DNA from: Streptomyces sp. NBC_00249
GTDB taxonomy: Bacteria > Actinomycetota > Actinomycetes > Streptomycetales > Streptomycetaceae
NCBI RefSeq assembly: GCF_026342355.1
Contig: NZ_JAPEMV010000009.1
Coordinates: 248,001 to 312,000, forward strand
Length of the DNA stretch: 64,000 nt
Direction of reading: 5' to 3'
Shown one piece after another: positions 50,302 through 58,218 of this stretch. The notes below the pieces were generated by a model. The model did no database searches and was not told the origin of the DNA. It saw only the letters and a program-made list of their open reading frames with translations. The position numbers and the translations under genes are program-made. Position 1 is the stretch's first letter. Every line of letters begins with the position of its first letter.

Positions 50302-51765
50302 TCACCACCCCCACACCGGGTCGATGTCGAAGGTCGGGAAGCGGCTGTTGTCGTGCGCGTCGAGGTTGACGAAGGCGTAGGAGCCGGGCGGTCCCGCGAA
50401 GAACTCGAAGTGGCGGCTCAGCGGCAGGTCGCGCAGGACCGTCGGCTCCTGCCGCGGCCGGCCGTCCGACAGGTCCAGCCGGGACAGGTACGTCCACCGG
50501 GGGCCGGCGTTCACCACGGCGACCTCGCCCGGCCGCGTCACTGCGAGGCCGAGGACGTTGTTCTCCCCGAGGCCGGTGTGCCACAGGCGCCGGCCGTCGG
50601 TGAGGGAGTACGCCGACACCCCCAGCCGCTTCCCGTCCCGCACCGGGGTGACCATGACCTCCCCGGTCACCACCGGGTGGGGCGGCCCGGGCAGCAGGTC
50701 CTCCCGCTCCCCCGACACCGGTACGGAGCCCCGCGCCCGGCCCTCGGCGTCGAAGAGCAGCACCGCGTGCGTCCCGCGTTCGGCCGTCTCCCGGACCCGT
50801 ACCGCGAGGGGCCGGGCGGACAGCACCCGTACCTCGCGCAGCGGCGTCGCCGTCGGCAGGACGGTCTGCCAGGCCCGGGCTCCCGTCCGGGCGTCGACGG
50901 CGGTGACCCGGGCGGTGCCCGCGCACTCCTCGACGTACAGCACCTGCTCCCCGGCCCCGTCGACGGCCTGCACCGAGCACCCGGGCGGCAGCTCGACCCG
51001 CCACCGCTCGGAGCCCTCACGCAGGTCGAGGCCGACCACGAAGCCCTGCTCCGTGACGACGGCGGTGGAACCCACGACCGCCGTCGTCCCGGCCCTCCCC
51101 GGCGACGTCTGGTCCCGGCTCCACAGCCGGCCGCCCCCGCCCACGTCCACGGCCTCGACGCGCGAGCCGCATCCCCGCCCGTCCTGCGCGTACGAGACGA
51201 GGCCCGTCCCCTCGGAGGTGGTGCGGCTCAGCGCGCAGACGGCGGCGCGGTCGGGTGCGGGCAGCCGCCAGCCCTTGCGGCCCTCCCCGTCGAAGGCGAC
51301 CAGCATGTCCGTGCGCGCCCGGACCAGCATCCCGGCCGTCCCGGTCCCCCACACGCCGACCGGTTTCACGGACGACGGCCGGTCCGGCACCTGCCAGCCC
51401 GAGAGGTCCATCTGCGGGCCTCGCATCCACTCGAACGCCTGCCAGCCGGGCCCCAGCGCGAACAGCCCCACGCACACGGCGAGGAACCAGGTGAGACAGC
51501 CACGAGCAGCCCGCACCCGACGGACGCCCAGGCACAGCAGGTACGTGACGAAACCCGCGAGCGGCGTGAACAGCAGCAGCCAGCCCGTACCGCGCGGGCA
51601 GTCGTCACCGTCGCACCCGCCGCCCGGCCCATCGACGAAGACCAGCTTGCAGAACAGCACGAAGTACAGCAGGGCCACCGCGGCGGCCCCGACGGCGGCG
51701 GCAAGAGCCGAGGCCCCGACGACCCAGTCCCGCGAACGCCGGGCCAGTGATGGTGCGTTGTCCAT
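50302..51765 (-). CDS. Membrane-anchored PQQ-like beta-propeller protein
   Basis: 487 residues. Hydrophobic helices lie near 20-42 (GASALAAAVGAAAVALLYFVLF), 58-80 and 87-108. A large external domain follows with PQQ-type blades (DMLVAFDGEGRKGWRLPAP, GFVVGLDLREGSERWRVELP, RVTAVDARTGARAWQTVLP, YSLTDGRRLWHTG). No PQQ ligands were identified, so it is more likely a BamB-like scaffold or sensor than a dehydrogenase. Start ATG 51763-51765 behind GGGGGGAT. It faces the Ser/Thr kinase gene (9 bp between stops). Confidence 0.75.
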   Translation of the reverse strand: MDNAPSLARRSRDWVVGASALAAAVGAAAVALLYFVLFCKLVFVDGPGGGCDGDDCPRGTGWLLLFTPLAGFVTYLLCLGVRRVRAARGCLTWFLAVCVGLFALGPGWQAFEWMRGPQMDLSGWQVPDRPSSVKPVGVWGTGTAGMLVRARTDMLVAFDGEGRKGWRLPAPDRAAVCALSRTTSEGTGLVSYAQDGRGCGSRVEAVDVGGGGRLWSRDQTSPGRAGTTAVVGSTAVVTEQGFVVGLDLREGSERWRVELPPGCSVQAVDGAGEQVLYVEECAGTARVTAVDARTGARAWQTVLPTATPLREVRVLSARPLAVRVRETAERGTHAVLLFDAEGRARGSVPVSGEREDLLPGPPHPVVTGEVMVTPVRDGKRLGVSAYSLTDGRRLWHTGLGENNVLGLAVTRPGEVAVVNAGPRWTYLSRLDLSDGRPRQEPTVLRDLPLSRHFEFFAGPPGSYAFVNLDAHDNSRFPTFDIDPVWGW

Positions 51766-51812
51766 GATCCCCCCGGCGGCAGCGTAACCGCCGGGCCTGC
51801 GGATCAGTACAG

Positions 51813-53270
51813 CTACCTCCGCGCCTCGGCCGCCGCCGCAGGGACCGTCGTCCGGATCGGGTCCCAGCACTGGACTCCGCGCAGGTCCGGCATGCGGTCG
51901 CGGGTGAAGGCGGGGTCCAGGCCGGCGCGGCGCTGCGCCAGGTAGTCGTCGAGGAGGCGGAAGGCGATCGCCGACAGCGGGAGGATGGCCAGGAGGTTCA
52001 CCAGGGCCATGAAGCCCATGAAGACGTCGGCGAGGTTCCACACCACCGACACCGAGCCGAGCGAGCCGCCCACCACCGCCAGCAGCACCAGCACCCGGTA
52101 CGAGGGCAGGACCCACCGCTTGCGGGTGATGAACTGGATGTTCGTCTCGCCGTAGTAGTAGTTCCCGATCATCGAGCTGAACGCCAGCATGAAGACGACC
52201 ACCGTCAGCACGTGCCCGGCCCACGCGCCGAGCGAGCCGCTCAGTGCGGTCTGCGTGAGGTCCGCGCCCTGGCGGCCGGCCAGTTCGGGGTTGGTGACGA
52301 GCACGATGAACGCCGTCATCGTGCAGACGAGCATCGTGTCGAAGAAGACGCCGAGGGACTGGACGAGGCCCTGCTTGACCGGGTGGGAGACCTCGGCGGC
52401 GGCGCCCGCGTTCGGGGCGGAGCCGAGGCCCGCCTCGTTGGAGAACATGCCGCGCCGGATGCCCTGCTGGATCGCCGCGCCGATCCCGCCGGCCGCCAGC
52501 TCGCGCAGCCCGAACGCGCCGCCCACGATGTCGGCGATGACGCGCGGGAACTCGGTGATGTTGAGCAGCACCACCGTCACGCCCAGCAGCAGGTAGACGA
52601 CGGCCATCACCGGCACCAGGACCGTCGTCACCGACGAGATCCGCCGCACCCCGCCGAACACGGCGAAGCCGAGCAGCGCGGCGAGCAGCGCACCGGCCGC
52701 CGGGCCGAACCAGCCGGTGTCCGCCTCGGGCAGCGAGCCGGCCGCGACCGCCGTGATGGTGTTGGCCTGCACGGCGTTGAAGACGAAGCCGAAGGTGACG
52801 GTGATGGTCACCGCGAAGAGCACCCCGAGCCAGCGTTTACCGAGGGCGCGCTGCATGTAGTAGGCGGGGCCGCCCCGGTACGTGCCCTCGGCGCTGCGCA
52901 CCTTGTACAGCTGGGCGAGCGCCGACTCGACGAAGGCGGAGGCCGCGCCGACGACCGCCATCACCCACATCCAGAACACGGCGCCCGCACCGCCCAGGGT
53001 GATGGCGGTGGCGACGCCGGCGATGTTGCCGGTGCCGACGCGGGCGGCGGCGGAGATGGTGAAGGCGCCGAAGGAGGAGACGGCCTTGCGGCCGTCGGCG
53101 CGCGGCGGGGTCTTCTCCTTCACCACGCGCAGCATCTCGGGCAGCAGGCGCAGCTGCACACCCCGCGACCGGACCGTGAAGTACAGGCCGGCGCCGACCA
53201 CCAGCGGGATCAGCAGGTAGGTCCAGAGGTGATCGTTCACGGTGACGATCAGGGTGTCCAGGGTCTCCAT
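51813..53270 (-). CDS. Alanine/glycine:cation symporter (AgcS)
   Basis: 485 residues, about eleven membrane helices. It has the signature AARVGTGNIAGVATAITLGGAGAVFWMW and RGMFSNEAGLGSAPNAGAAAEVSHPVKQG. It takes up alanine or glycine with Na+ or H+. ATG at 53268-53270. The leader holds two competing stems (53296-53350). The SDR gene lies 86 bp upstream on the same strand. Confidence 0.88.
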   Translation of the reverse strand: METLDTLIVTVNDHLWTYLLIPLVVGAGLYFTVRSRGVQLRLLPEMLRVVKEKTPPRADGRKAVSSFGAFTISAAARVGTGNIAGVATAITLGGAGAVFWMWVMAVVGAASAFVESALAQLYKVRSAEGTYRGGPAYYMQRALGKRWLGVLFAVTITVTFGFVFNAVQANTITAVAAGSLPEADTGWFGPAAGALLAALLGFAVFGGVRRISSVTTVLVPVMAVVYLLLGVTVVLLNITEFPRVIADIVGGAFGLRELAAGGIGAAIQQGIRRGMFSNEAGLGSAPNAGAAAEVSHPVKQGLVQSLGVFFDTMLVCTMTAFIVLVTNPELAGRQGADLTQTALSGSLGAWAGHVLTVVVFMLAFSSMIGNYYYGETNIQFITRKRWVLPSYRVLVLLAVVGGSLGSVSVVWNLADVFMGFMALVNLLAILPLSAIAFRLLDDYLAQRRAGLDPAFTRDRMPDLRGVQCWDPIRTTVPAAAAEARR

Positions 53271-53295
53271 GATTCGAAGTGTCCCCGGGGCGGAA

Positions 53296-53350
53296 GGCCC
53301 GCCGACAGGGACCTAGGTCCGCTCCCGGCGGGCCCGAAGACCCCTGTCGG
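53296..53350 (-). promoter_or_regulatory. Leader with alternative stems, SDR terminator / AgcS leader
   Basis: GGCCCGCCG (53296-53304) can pair with CGGCGGGCC (53326-53334). CCGACAGGG (53302-53310) can pair with CCCTGTCGG (53342-53350). The arms overlap at 53302-53304, so the full stems exclude each other. It may simply be a compound terminator for the SDR gene. Confidence 0.4.
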
Positions 53351-53356
53351 TCCAGG

Positions 53357-54097
53357 TCAGAGCCCCGCGCCGCCGGTGGCGTCGACGACCCGGCCGGTGA
53401 CCCAGCGGCCGGCGTCGGAGGCGAGGAAGCCGACGATGTCGGCGATGTCCTCGGGCTGTCCGACGCGGCCGAGGGCGGCGAGGGAGGCGGCGTGCGCCTC
53501 GGCCTCGGGGTTGCCGCGCAGCCAGCCGGCGTTGACGTCGGTGTCGACGATGCCGGGGGCGACGGAGTTGACGGTGATGCCGCGCGGGCCGAGGGCCTTG
53601 GCGAGGTTGAGGGTGAGGTTGTCGAGGGCGCCCTTGGTGGAGCCGTAGGCGATGATCTCGGGCATCGCGAGGCGGGCGGCGCCGCTGGAGACGTTGATGA
53701 CCCGGCCGCCGTCGCGCAGCCGCTCCAGGCCCTCCTGGACGAGGAAGAACGGCGCCCGGACGTTCACGGCGAAGACCCGGTCGAAGTCCTCCTCGGTGAC
53801 CTGGCCGAGCGGGACGGGCAGCCCGATCCCGGCGTTGTTGACGAGGACGTCGACCCCGCCCAGCCCGAGCGCGTCGTACGCCGCCCAGAGCGCGGCGGCG
53901 TCCCCGTGCCGGCCGAGCTCCGCGCGGACCGCGTGGGCCCGGCCGCCGCGCGCGGTGATCCCCTCGACGGTCTCGCGGGCGGCGGCCTCGTCACTGGCGT
54001 AGGTCAGCACGACGGTCACCCCGTCGGCGGCGAGCCGCTCGGCGACGGCCCGCCCGATGCCCCGGCTACCGCCCGTGACCAGCGCGTTCTTCCCCAT
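53357..54097 (-). CDS. Short-chain dehydrogenase/reductase
   Basis: 246 residues, classical SDR. The nucleotide loop is TGGSRGIG, with NNAG in VDVLVNNAGIG, catalytic Ser in VINVSSGAARL and YxxxK as YGSTK, then PGIVDTD. It is NADP-type judging from the basic residues after strand two being weak, so cofactor choice is open. ATG 54095-54097 has AGGGGGAA in place. A longer start (54127) is less likely. Substrate unknown. Confidence 0.85.
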   Translation of the reverse strand: MGKNALVTGGSRGIGRAVAERLAADGVTVVLTYASDEAAARETVEGITARGGRAHAVRAELGRHGDAAALWAAYDALGLGGVDVLVNNAGIGLPVPLGQVTEEDFDRVFAVNVRAPFFLVQEGLERLRDGGRVINVSSGAARLAMPEIIAYGSTKGALDNLTLNLAKALGPRGITVNSVAPGIVDTDVNAGWLRGNPEAEAHAASLAALGRVGQPEDIADIVGFLASDAGRWVTGRVVDATGGAGL

Positions 54098-54182
54098 ACC
54101 GCTTCCCCCTAATTCCATATCGCTCACTACAAAATTAACCTAACACAAGATCGCCAACCGCCACCACCAGAACCTTCTGGGC

Positions 54183-54791
54183 CTACCCCCGGGCCGCCGC
54201 CACGAAGGCGCGGATCAGCTCCGGGTCCTTCACCCCGCGCTCCCGCTCCACCCCGCTGGACACGTCCACACCCCACGCGCCCGTCGCCGCCACGGCCTGC
54301 GCCACATTGCCCGGGGTGAGCCCGCCGGCCAGCAGCCAGTGCCCCTCGGGCGCCGTGAACTCCTCGGAGCCCCAGTTCCACGGCTTGCCCGAGCCCGGGT
54401 CGGGGGCGTCGATCAGCAGCAGGTCCTCCCCGTACGCGCCGCACCGCTCCACGTGCTCGGCGGTGGCCCGCAGCAGCGTACGGCCGGGGGCGCGCAGGGC
54501 CTCGTAGTACTCGACCCCCTCGTCCCCGTGGAGCTGTACGCCGCGCACCCCGCTCTCCTCTGCCAGCCGCCGCACCTCCTCGACGGACTGCCCCCGGAAC
54601 ACCCCCACGGTCAGCACCCCGCCCGGCACCCGCGCCCCGAGCTCCCACGCCTCCCGGGCCCCGATCGTCCGCGGACTCCCGGGCGCGAACACGAACCCCA
54701 CCGCATCGGCCCCGGCCTCCACGGCCACGTCGACGTCGTGCGCCGTCTTCAGCCCGCAGATCTTGACGAACACCGCGCTGCTCTCACTCAT
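54183..54791 (-). CDS. trpF: Phosphoribosylanthranilate isomerase
   Basis: 202-residue (beta/alpha)8 enzyme of tryptophan synthesis. Catalytic Cys in FVKICGLKTAHDVDVAVEAGADAVGFVFAPGSPR, GVQLHGDEG, catalytic Asp in LLLIDAPDPGSGKPWNW, phosphate loops LLAGGLTPGNVAQAV and GVDVSSGVERERGVKD. All key residues are present. It stands alone, far from any trp genes. Many streptomycetes lack trpF because the bifunctional PriA does this step, so its presence is notable. Confidence 0.9.
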   Translation of the reverse strand: MSESSAVFVKICGLKTAHDVDVAVEAGADAVGFVFAPGSPRTIGAREAWELGARVPGGVLTVGVFRGQSVEEVRRLAEESGVRGVQLHGDEGVEYYEALRAPGRTLLRATAEHVERCGAYGEDLLLIDAPDPGSGKPWNWGSEEFTAPEGHWLLAGGLTPGNVAQAVAATGAWGVDVSSGVERERGVKDPELIRAFVAAARG

Positions 54792-54884
54792 GCCCCGAGT
54801 CTCCCAAACCCGCCTCCACTCCACCGATACGTCCCACCACCCGGGCAGGCCCCCCCGCGCGTCAACCACCAGAACGGCTTCACT

Positions 54885-55091
54885 CGTCGAGGCACAGCCG
54901 GCCGCGCCACGCGGATCACCTACTGGTTCGCTCCAGGGCGGCGCATCGTGCTGCTCACCGTTTTCCGCAAGACGCGCATGCACGAGCCAGACCAAGTGAG
55001 CCGGGCGGTGGCCGCCCGTACCGTGTGCGAGGGAACGCACGGCCCGGCCCACACGGCGTACGGCCGCGGCGAGGAAGGGGACGTCTCATGA
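54885..55091 (+). pseudogene. RelE/ParE (HigB/Gp49-like) toxin, 5' truncated
   Basis: The frame reads GRATRITYWFAPGRRIVLLTVFRKTRMHEPDQVSRAVAARTVCEGTHGPAH. This is the C-terminal half of the HigB/Gp49-like toxin fold, with RITYWF and LLTVFRKTR as its core. The N-terminal half is missing: upstream in frame is unlike protein and there is no start with a ribosome site. Its TGA overlaps the next ATG as in an intact toxin-antitoxin operon. Confidence 0.55.
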
Positions 55092-55212
55092 ACCACACCC
55101 GCTGGAAGCCGGCCCGGGAGAAGAAGGCCGCCGAAGGGTCGACGCCTCGCTGAACATCGCCCTCGGCGAGGACCACGAAGAGGTCGTGTTCGTCGGGCGG
55201 TCCGCCGCCTGA
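55088..55212 (+). pseudogene. Antitoxin remnant, frameshifted/deleted
   Basis: ATG 55088 with GGAAGGGG upstream reads NHTRWKPAREKKAAEG, the opening of HTH antitoxins of the HigA type, then hits TGA at 55151. Another frame gives RRVDASLNIALGEDHEEVVFVGRSAA to the TGA at 55210. The helix-turn-helix part is absent. It looks like an internally deleted antitoxin matching the ruined toxin before it. Confidence 0.45.
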
Positions 55213-55232
55213 GCCGGGCGGTCCGCAAACGC

Positions 55233-55274
55233 CCGAGGGCGGCACCCCTTCGTGAGAAGGGGTGCCGCCCTCGG
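55233..55274. terminator. Strong terminator of groEL
   Basis: An 18-bp perfect stem: left 55233-55250, six-base loop CGTGAG, right 55257-55274. Confidence 0.85.
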
Positions 55275-55306
55275 TACGTGAGAACAGCCGATCAGCCAGG
55301 GGCCGA

Positions 55307-56929
55307 TCAGAAGTCCATGTCACCGCCCGGCATGCCGCCGCCCGCGGGGGCACCGGCCTTCTCGGGCTTGTCGGCGATGACGGCCTCGGTGGTGAGGAAG
55401 AGGGCCGCGATCGACGCCGCGTTCTGCAGCGCGGAGCGGGTGACCTTCGCCGGGTCGATGATGCCCTCGGCGATCATGTCGACGTACTCGCCGGTCGCGG
55501 CGTTCAGGCCGTGACCGATCGGCAGGTTGCGCACCTTCTCGACGACGACGCCACCCTCGAGACCACCGTTGACGGCGATCTGCTTGAGCGGGGCCTCCAG
55601 CGCGAGCTTGACGGCGTTGGCGCCGGTCGCCTCGTCGCCGGTGAGCTCGAGCTTCTCGAAGACCGAGGAGGCCTGGAGCAGGGCCACGCCACCACCGGCG
55701 ACGATGCCCTCCTCGACGGCCGCCTTCGCGTTGCGAACGGCGTCCTCGATGCGGTGCTTGCGCTCCTTGAGCTCGACCTCGGTCGCGGCGCCGGCCTTGA
55801 TGACGGCCACGCCGCCGGCCAGCTTCGCGAGGCGCTCCTGGAGCTTCTCGCGGTCGTAGTCCGAGTCGGAGTTCTCGATCTCGGCGCGGATCTGGTTCAC
55901 GCGGCCCTGGACCTGGTCGCTGTCACCGGAGCCGTCGACGATGGTCGTCTCGTCCTTGGTGATGACGACCTTGCGGGCGCGGCCCAGCAGGTCGAGACCG
56001 GCGTTCTCCAGCTTGAGGCCGACCTCCTCGGAGATGACGGTGCCGCCCGTGAGGATGGCGATGTCACCGAGCATGGCCTTGCGGCGGTCGCCGAAGCCCG
56101 GGGCCTTGACGGCGACGGACTTGAAGGTGCCGCGGATCTTGTTGACGACCAGGGTCGACAGGGCCTCGCCCTCGACGTCCTCGGCGATGATCAGCAGCGG
56201 CCTGCCGGACTGCATGACCTTCTCCAGGAGCGGCAGCAGGTCCTTGACCGAGCCGATCTTGGAGTTGACGATCAGGATGTACGGGTCGTCGAGCGACGCC
56301 TCCATACGCTCCATGTCGGTGGCGAAGTACGCCGAGATGTAGCCCTTGTCGAAGCGCATGCCCTCGGTGAGCTCGAGCTCCAGGCCGAAGGTCTGCGACT
56401 CCTCGACCGTGATGACGCCTTCCTTGCCGACCTTGTCCATCGCCTCGGCGATGAGCTCGCCGATCTGGGTGTCAGCGGCGGAGATCGAGGCGGTGGAGGC
56501 GATCTGCTCCTTGGTCTCGACGTCCTTGGCCTGCGCCAGCAGGGCCGCGGAGACGGCCTCGACGGCCTTCTCGATACCGCGCTTGAGGGCCATCGGGTTG
56601 GCGCCGGCGGCCACGTTGCGCAGACCCTCGCGCACGAGCGCCTGGGCCAGAACGGTGGCGGTGGTCGTACCGTCGCCCGCGACGTCGTCCGTCTTCTTGG
56701 CGACTTCCTTGACCAGCTCGGCGCCGATCTTCTCGTACGGGTCCTCGAGCTCGATCTCCTTGGCGATGGAGACGCCGTCGTTGGTGATCGTGGGGGCGCC
56801 CCACTTCTTCTCAAGGACGACGTTGCGACCCTTGGGGCCAAGGGTGACCTTGACGGCGTCGGCGAGCTGGTTCATCCCACGCTCGAGACCGCGCCGGGCC
56901 TCCTCGTTGAACGCAATGATCTTGGCCAT
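55307..56929 (-). CDS. groL: Chaperonin GroEL (second copy type)
   Basis: 540 residues. AKIIAFNEEARRGLERGMNQLADAVKVTLGPKGRNVVLEKKWG at the start, ATP-binding GDGTTTATVLAQ, and the C-terminal Gly/Met tail GGGMPGGDMDF. It is the 60-kDa ring chaperonin. There is no groES beside it, which fits the solo groEL copy of actinomycetes. Regulated by HrcA: two CIRCE elements lie 130-190 bases upstream. A strong terminator follows. Confidence 0.97.
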   Translation of the reverse strand: MAKIIAFNEEARRGLERGMNQLADAVKVTLGPKGRNVVLEKKWGAPTITNDGVSIAKEIELEDPYEKIGAELVKEVAKKTDDVAGDGTTTATVLAQALVREGLRNVAAGANPMALKRGIEKAVEAVSAALLAQAKDVETKEQIASTASISAADTQIGELIAEAMDKVGKEGVITVEESQTFGLELELTEGMRFDKGYISAYFATDMERMEASLDDPYILIVNSKIGSVKDLLPLLEKVMQSGRPLLIIAEDVEGEALSTLVVNKIRGTFKSVAVKAPGFGDRRKAMLGDIAILTGGTVISEEVGLKLENAGLDLLGRARKVVITKDETTIVDGSGDSDQVQGRVNQIRAEIENSDSDYDREKLQERLAKLAGGVAVIKAGAATEVELKERKHRIEDAVRNAKAAVEEGIVAGGGVALLQASSVFEKLELTGDEATGANAVKLALEAPLKQIAVNGGLEGGVVVEKVRNLPIGHGLNAATGEYVDMIAEGIIDPAKVTRSALQNAASIAALFLTTEAVIADKPEKAGAPAGGGMPGGDMDF

Positions 56930-57058
56930 CTGAAGTGGTCCTCCCGGACAGGGGTGGATTGCTCCGGACCGCGCCCGCGCCCGCGACGGACGGCCTGCGG
57001 ATCCGTCGGTTCCTTCCCGGCGGATCCTGCGGGCCTCACCGACCCGGTCCTCGTCTTA

Positions 57059-57085
57059 GTAGCACTCTCACCCGGAGAGTGCTAA
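57059..57085. promoter_or_regulatory. CIRCE element 1 (HrcA operator)
   Basis: GTAGCACTC-N9-GAGTGCTAA, matching the TTAGCACTC-N9-GAGTGCTAA consensus except for one base in the left arm. Confidence 0.9.
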
Positions 57086-57094
57086 CGCCAATGA

Positions 57095-57121
57095 TTAGCA
57101 CTCGACCCCCACGAGTGCAAG
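57095..57121. promoter_or_regulatory. CIRCE element 2 (HrcA operator)
   Basis: TTAGCACTC-N9-GAGTGCAAG, with one mismatch in the right arm. It lies 9 bases from element 1, so HrcA can bind twice. Confidence 0.85.
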
Positions 57122-57146
57122 CGGCTTGGGTCAACACCCCGGTCGG

Positions 57147-57202
57147 CAGGCCGGTCATCAGGCCGGTCATCAGACCGGTCATCAGACCGGTCATCAGACC
57201 GG
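57147..57202. repeat. 12-bp tandem repeat (minisatellite)
   Basis: Two copies of CAGGCCGGTCAT followed by two of CAGACCGGTCAT and a partial fifth. It lies between the groEL control region and the cold-shock terminator. Not coding. Confidence 0.85.
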
Positions 57203-57213
57203 GACACGCCGAA

Positions 57214-57245
57214 GGGCCCACACCCCGTGTCCAGGATGTGGGCCC
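57214..57245 (-). terminator. Terminator of the cold-shock gene
   Basis: GGGCCCACA (57214-57222) pairs with TGTGGGCCC (57237-57245); it lies 38 bases after the stop. Confidence 0.7.
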
Positions 57246-57282
57246 CTCGTACGTACGCCTTGGTGGTCGAACGCGCTTGGAC

Positions 57283-57489
57283 TCAGCCGGCCGCGAGCTT
57301 GACCATGTCCGCCTGCGGACCCTTCTGGCCCTGCGAGATCTCGAACTCGACCCGCTGACCCTCTTCGAGGGTGCGGTACCCGTCCATCTGGATGGCGCTG
57401 TAGTGGACGAACACATCCGCGCCACCGTCGACCGCGATGAAGCCGTAGCCCTTCTCCGCGTTGAACCACTTGACGGTGCCCTGAGCCAT
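57283..57489 (-). CDS. Cold-shock protein CspA family
   Basis: 68 residues, one OB fold: MAQGTVKWFNAEKGYGFIAVDGGADVFVHYSAIQMDGYRTLEEGQ. RNP1 is KGYGFI and RNP2 VFVHYS. It is an RNA chaperone and antiterminator type. A long AT-rich region upstream supplies the promoter and leader. Confidence 0.95.
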   Translation of the reverse strand: MAQGTVKWFNAEKGYGFIAVDGGADVFVHYSAIQMDGYRTLEEGQRVEFEISQGQKGPQADMVKLAAG

Positions 57490-57905
57490 GCCTAACTCCC
57501 CTATTACTGGCCCTTGCGCAGGACCGCACTTCGCGGACCCGGGTCAGAACTTGCGCCGGAACGCCTCGACCGCGGCTGAATGTATCCGCACCGGTGCTGT
57601 CTGCAACAGGTCAATCCGGCGAGAATTCTGGACACGCGGAAACATAGAAATAGAGTGAAAATTTGGCATACGTCAGGGCAACTCGGGCCCCACAATCCTC
57701 GCCAAAGCCCCAAAAGGCGCGCGCATGTTGACTCAATGTCAACCCTCCCCGGGCCCGCTCATATGCGGCGGGCAAGAACAGCGGAGGGGACTTCCCCAAC
57801 TCTACCGCGCCCAATCAAGCAGAATTGCCCCCTCCGCTTATTAGCGGAGGGGGCAATTCAATTTCGGTCACGTGACCGGAGGGGACCCGTGGGGTCCCCG
57901 GGGCG
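57490..57905. other. Cold-shock leader and AT-rich intergenic region
   Basis: A 416-bp gap without a supported gene. The part 57600-57670 is AT-rich for this genome and likely holds the cold-shock promoter, giving a leader of about 100-150 nt. GTTGAC-TCAAT-GTCAAC (57727-57743) is a perfect 6-bp dyad. The 16-bp hairpin at 57823-57858 ends the cysO-thrC unit. Confidence 0.45.
57823..57858. terminator. Terminator of the cysO-like gene
   Basis: A perfect 16-bp stem AATTGCCCCCTCCGCT / AGCGGAGGGGGCAATT with a TATT loop, 48 bases beyond the stop. Confidence 0.8.
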
Positions 57906-58184
57906 TCAGCAGCCGCCGGCGACGGCGGGGATGATCGAGACTCCGGCGCCGTCCGGGGTCACCGTCTGCAGGCCACCCTCGAAGCGCACGTCGTCGTCGT
58001 TGACGTAGACGTTCACGAAGCGGCGCAGCTTGCCCTGGTCGTCCAGGACGCGGGCGGCGATGCCCGGGTGGTTCTGCTCCAGGGAGTCGATGACCTCGGC
58101 GAGGGTGGCGCCCTCGGCCGGGACCTCGGCGACGCCGCCGGTGTAGGTGCGCAGGATGGTGGGGATGCGGACGTTGACGCTCAT
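57906..58184 (-). CDS. CysO-like ubiquitin-fold sulfur carrier (MoaD/ThiS family)
   Basis: 92 residues. VNVRIPTILRTYTGG at the start, GKLRRFVNVYVNDDDVRFEGGLQTV and the end VSIIPAVAGGC follow mycobacterial CysO closely. CysO carries thiocarboxylate on a C-terminal Gly-Gly and gives sulfur to O-phosphoserine to make cysteine (CysM, Mec). This copy has an extra Cys after Gly-Gly, so it needs trimming before activation or mimics the CysO-cysteine adduct. ATG 58182-58184; longer starts are spurious. thrC ends 34 bp upstream on the same strand, so the two are co-transcribed. Confidence 0.85.
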   Translation of the reverse strand: MSVNVRIPTILRTYTGGVAEVPAEGATLAEVIDSLEQNHPGIAARVLDDQGKLRRFVNVYVNDDDVRFEGGLQTVTPDGAGVSIIPAVAGGC

Positions 58185-58218
58185 GGCGCTACCGCCTTTC
58201 CGGGTGTCGTGGGGAAGG

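Noticed and set aside
53271..53356. Glycine riboswitch before the AgcS gene
   Set aside because: The leader is too short and lacks the paired glycine-aptamer core; only simple stems are present.
52212..53648. 478-codon plus-strand frame over the AgcS gene
   Set aside because: Asp/His/Gly-rich shadow; the AgcS reading has clear membrane helices and signatures.
54098..54130. Iron box (DmdR/DtxR) before the SDR gene
   Set aside because: Only a half-site resembling TTAGGTTAA is present; the second half does not match.
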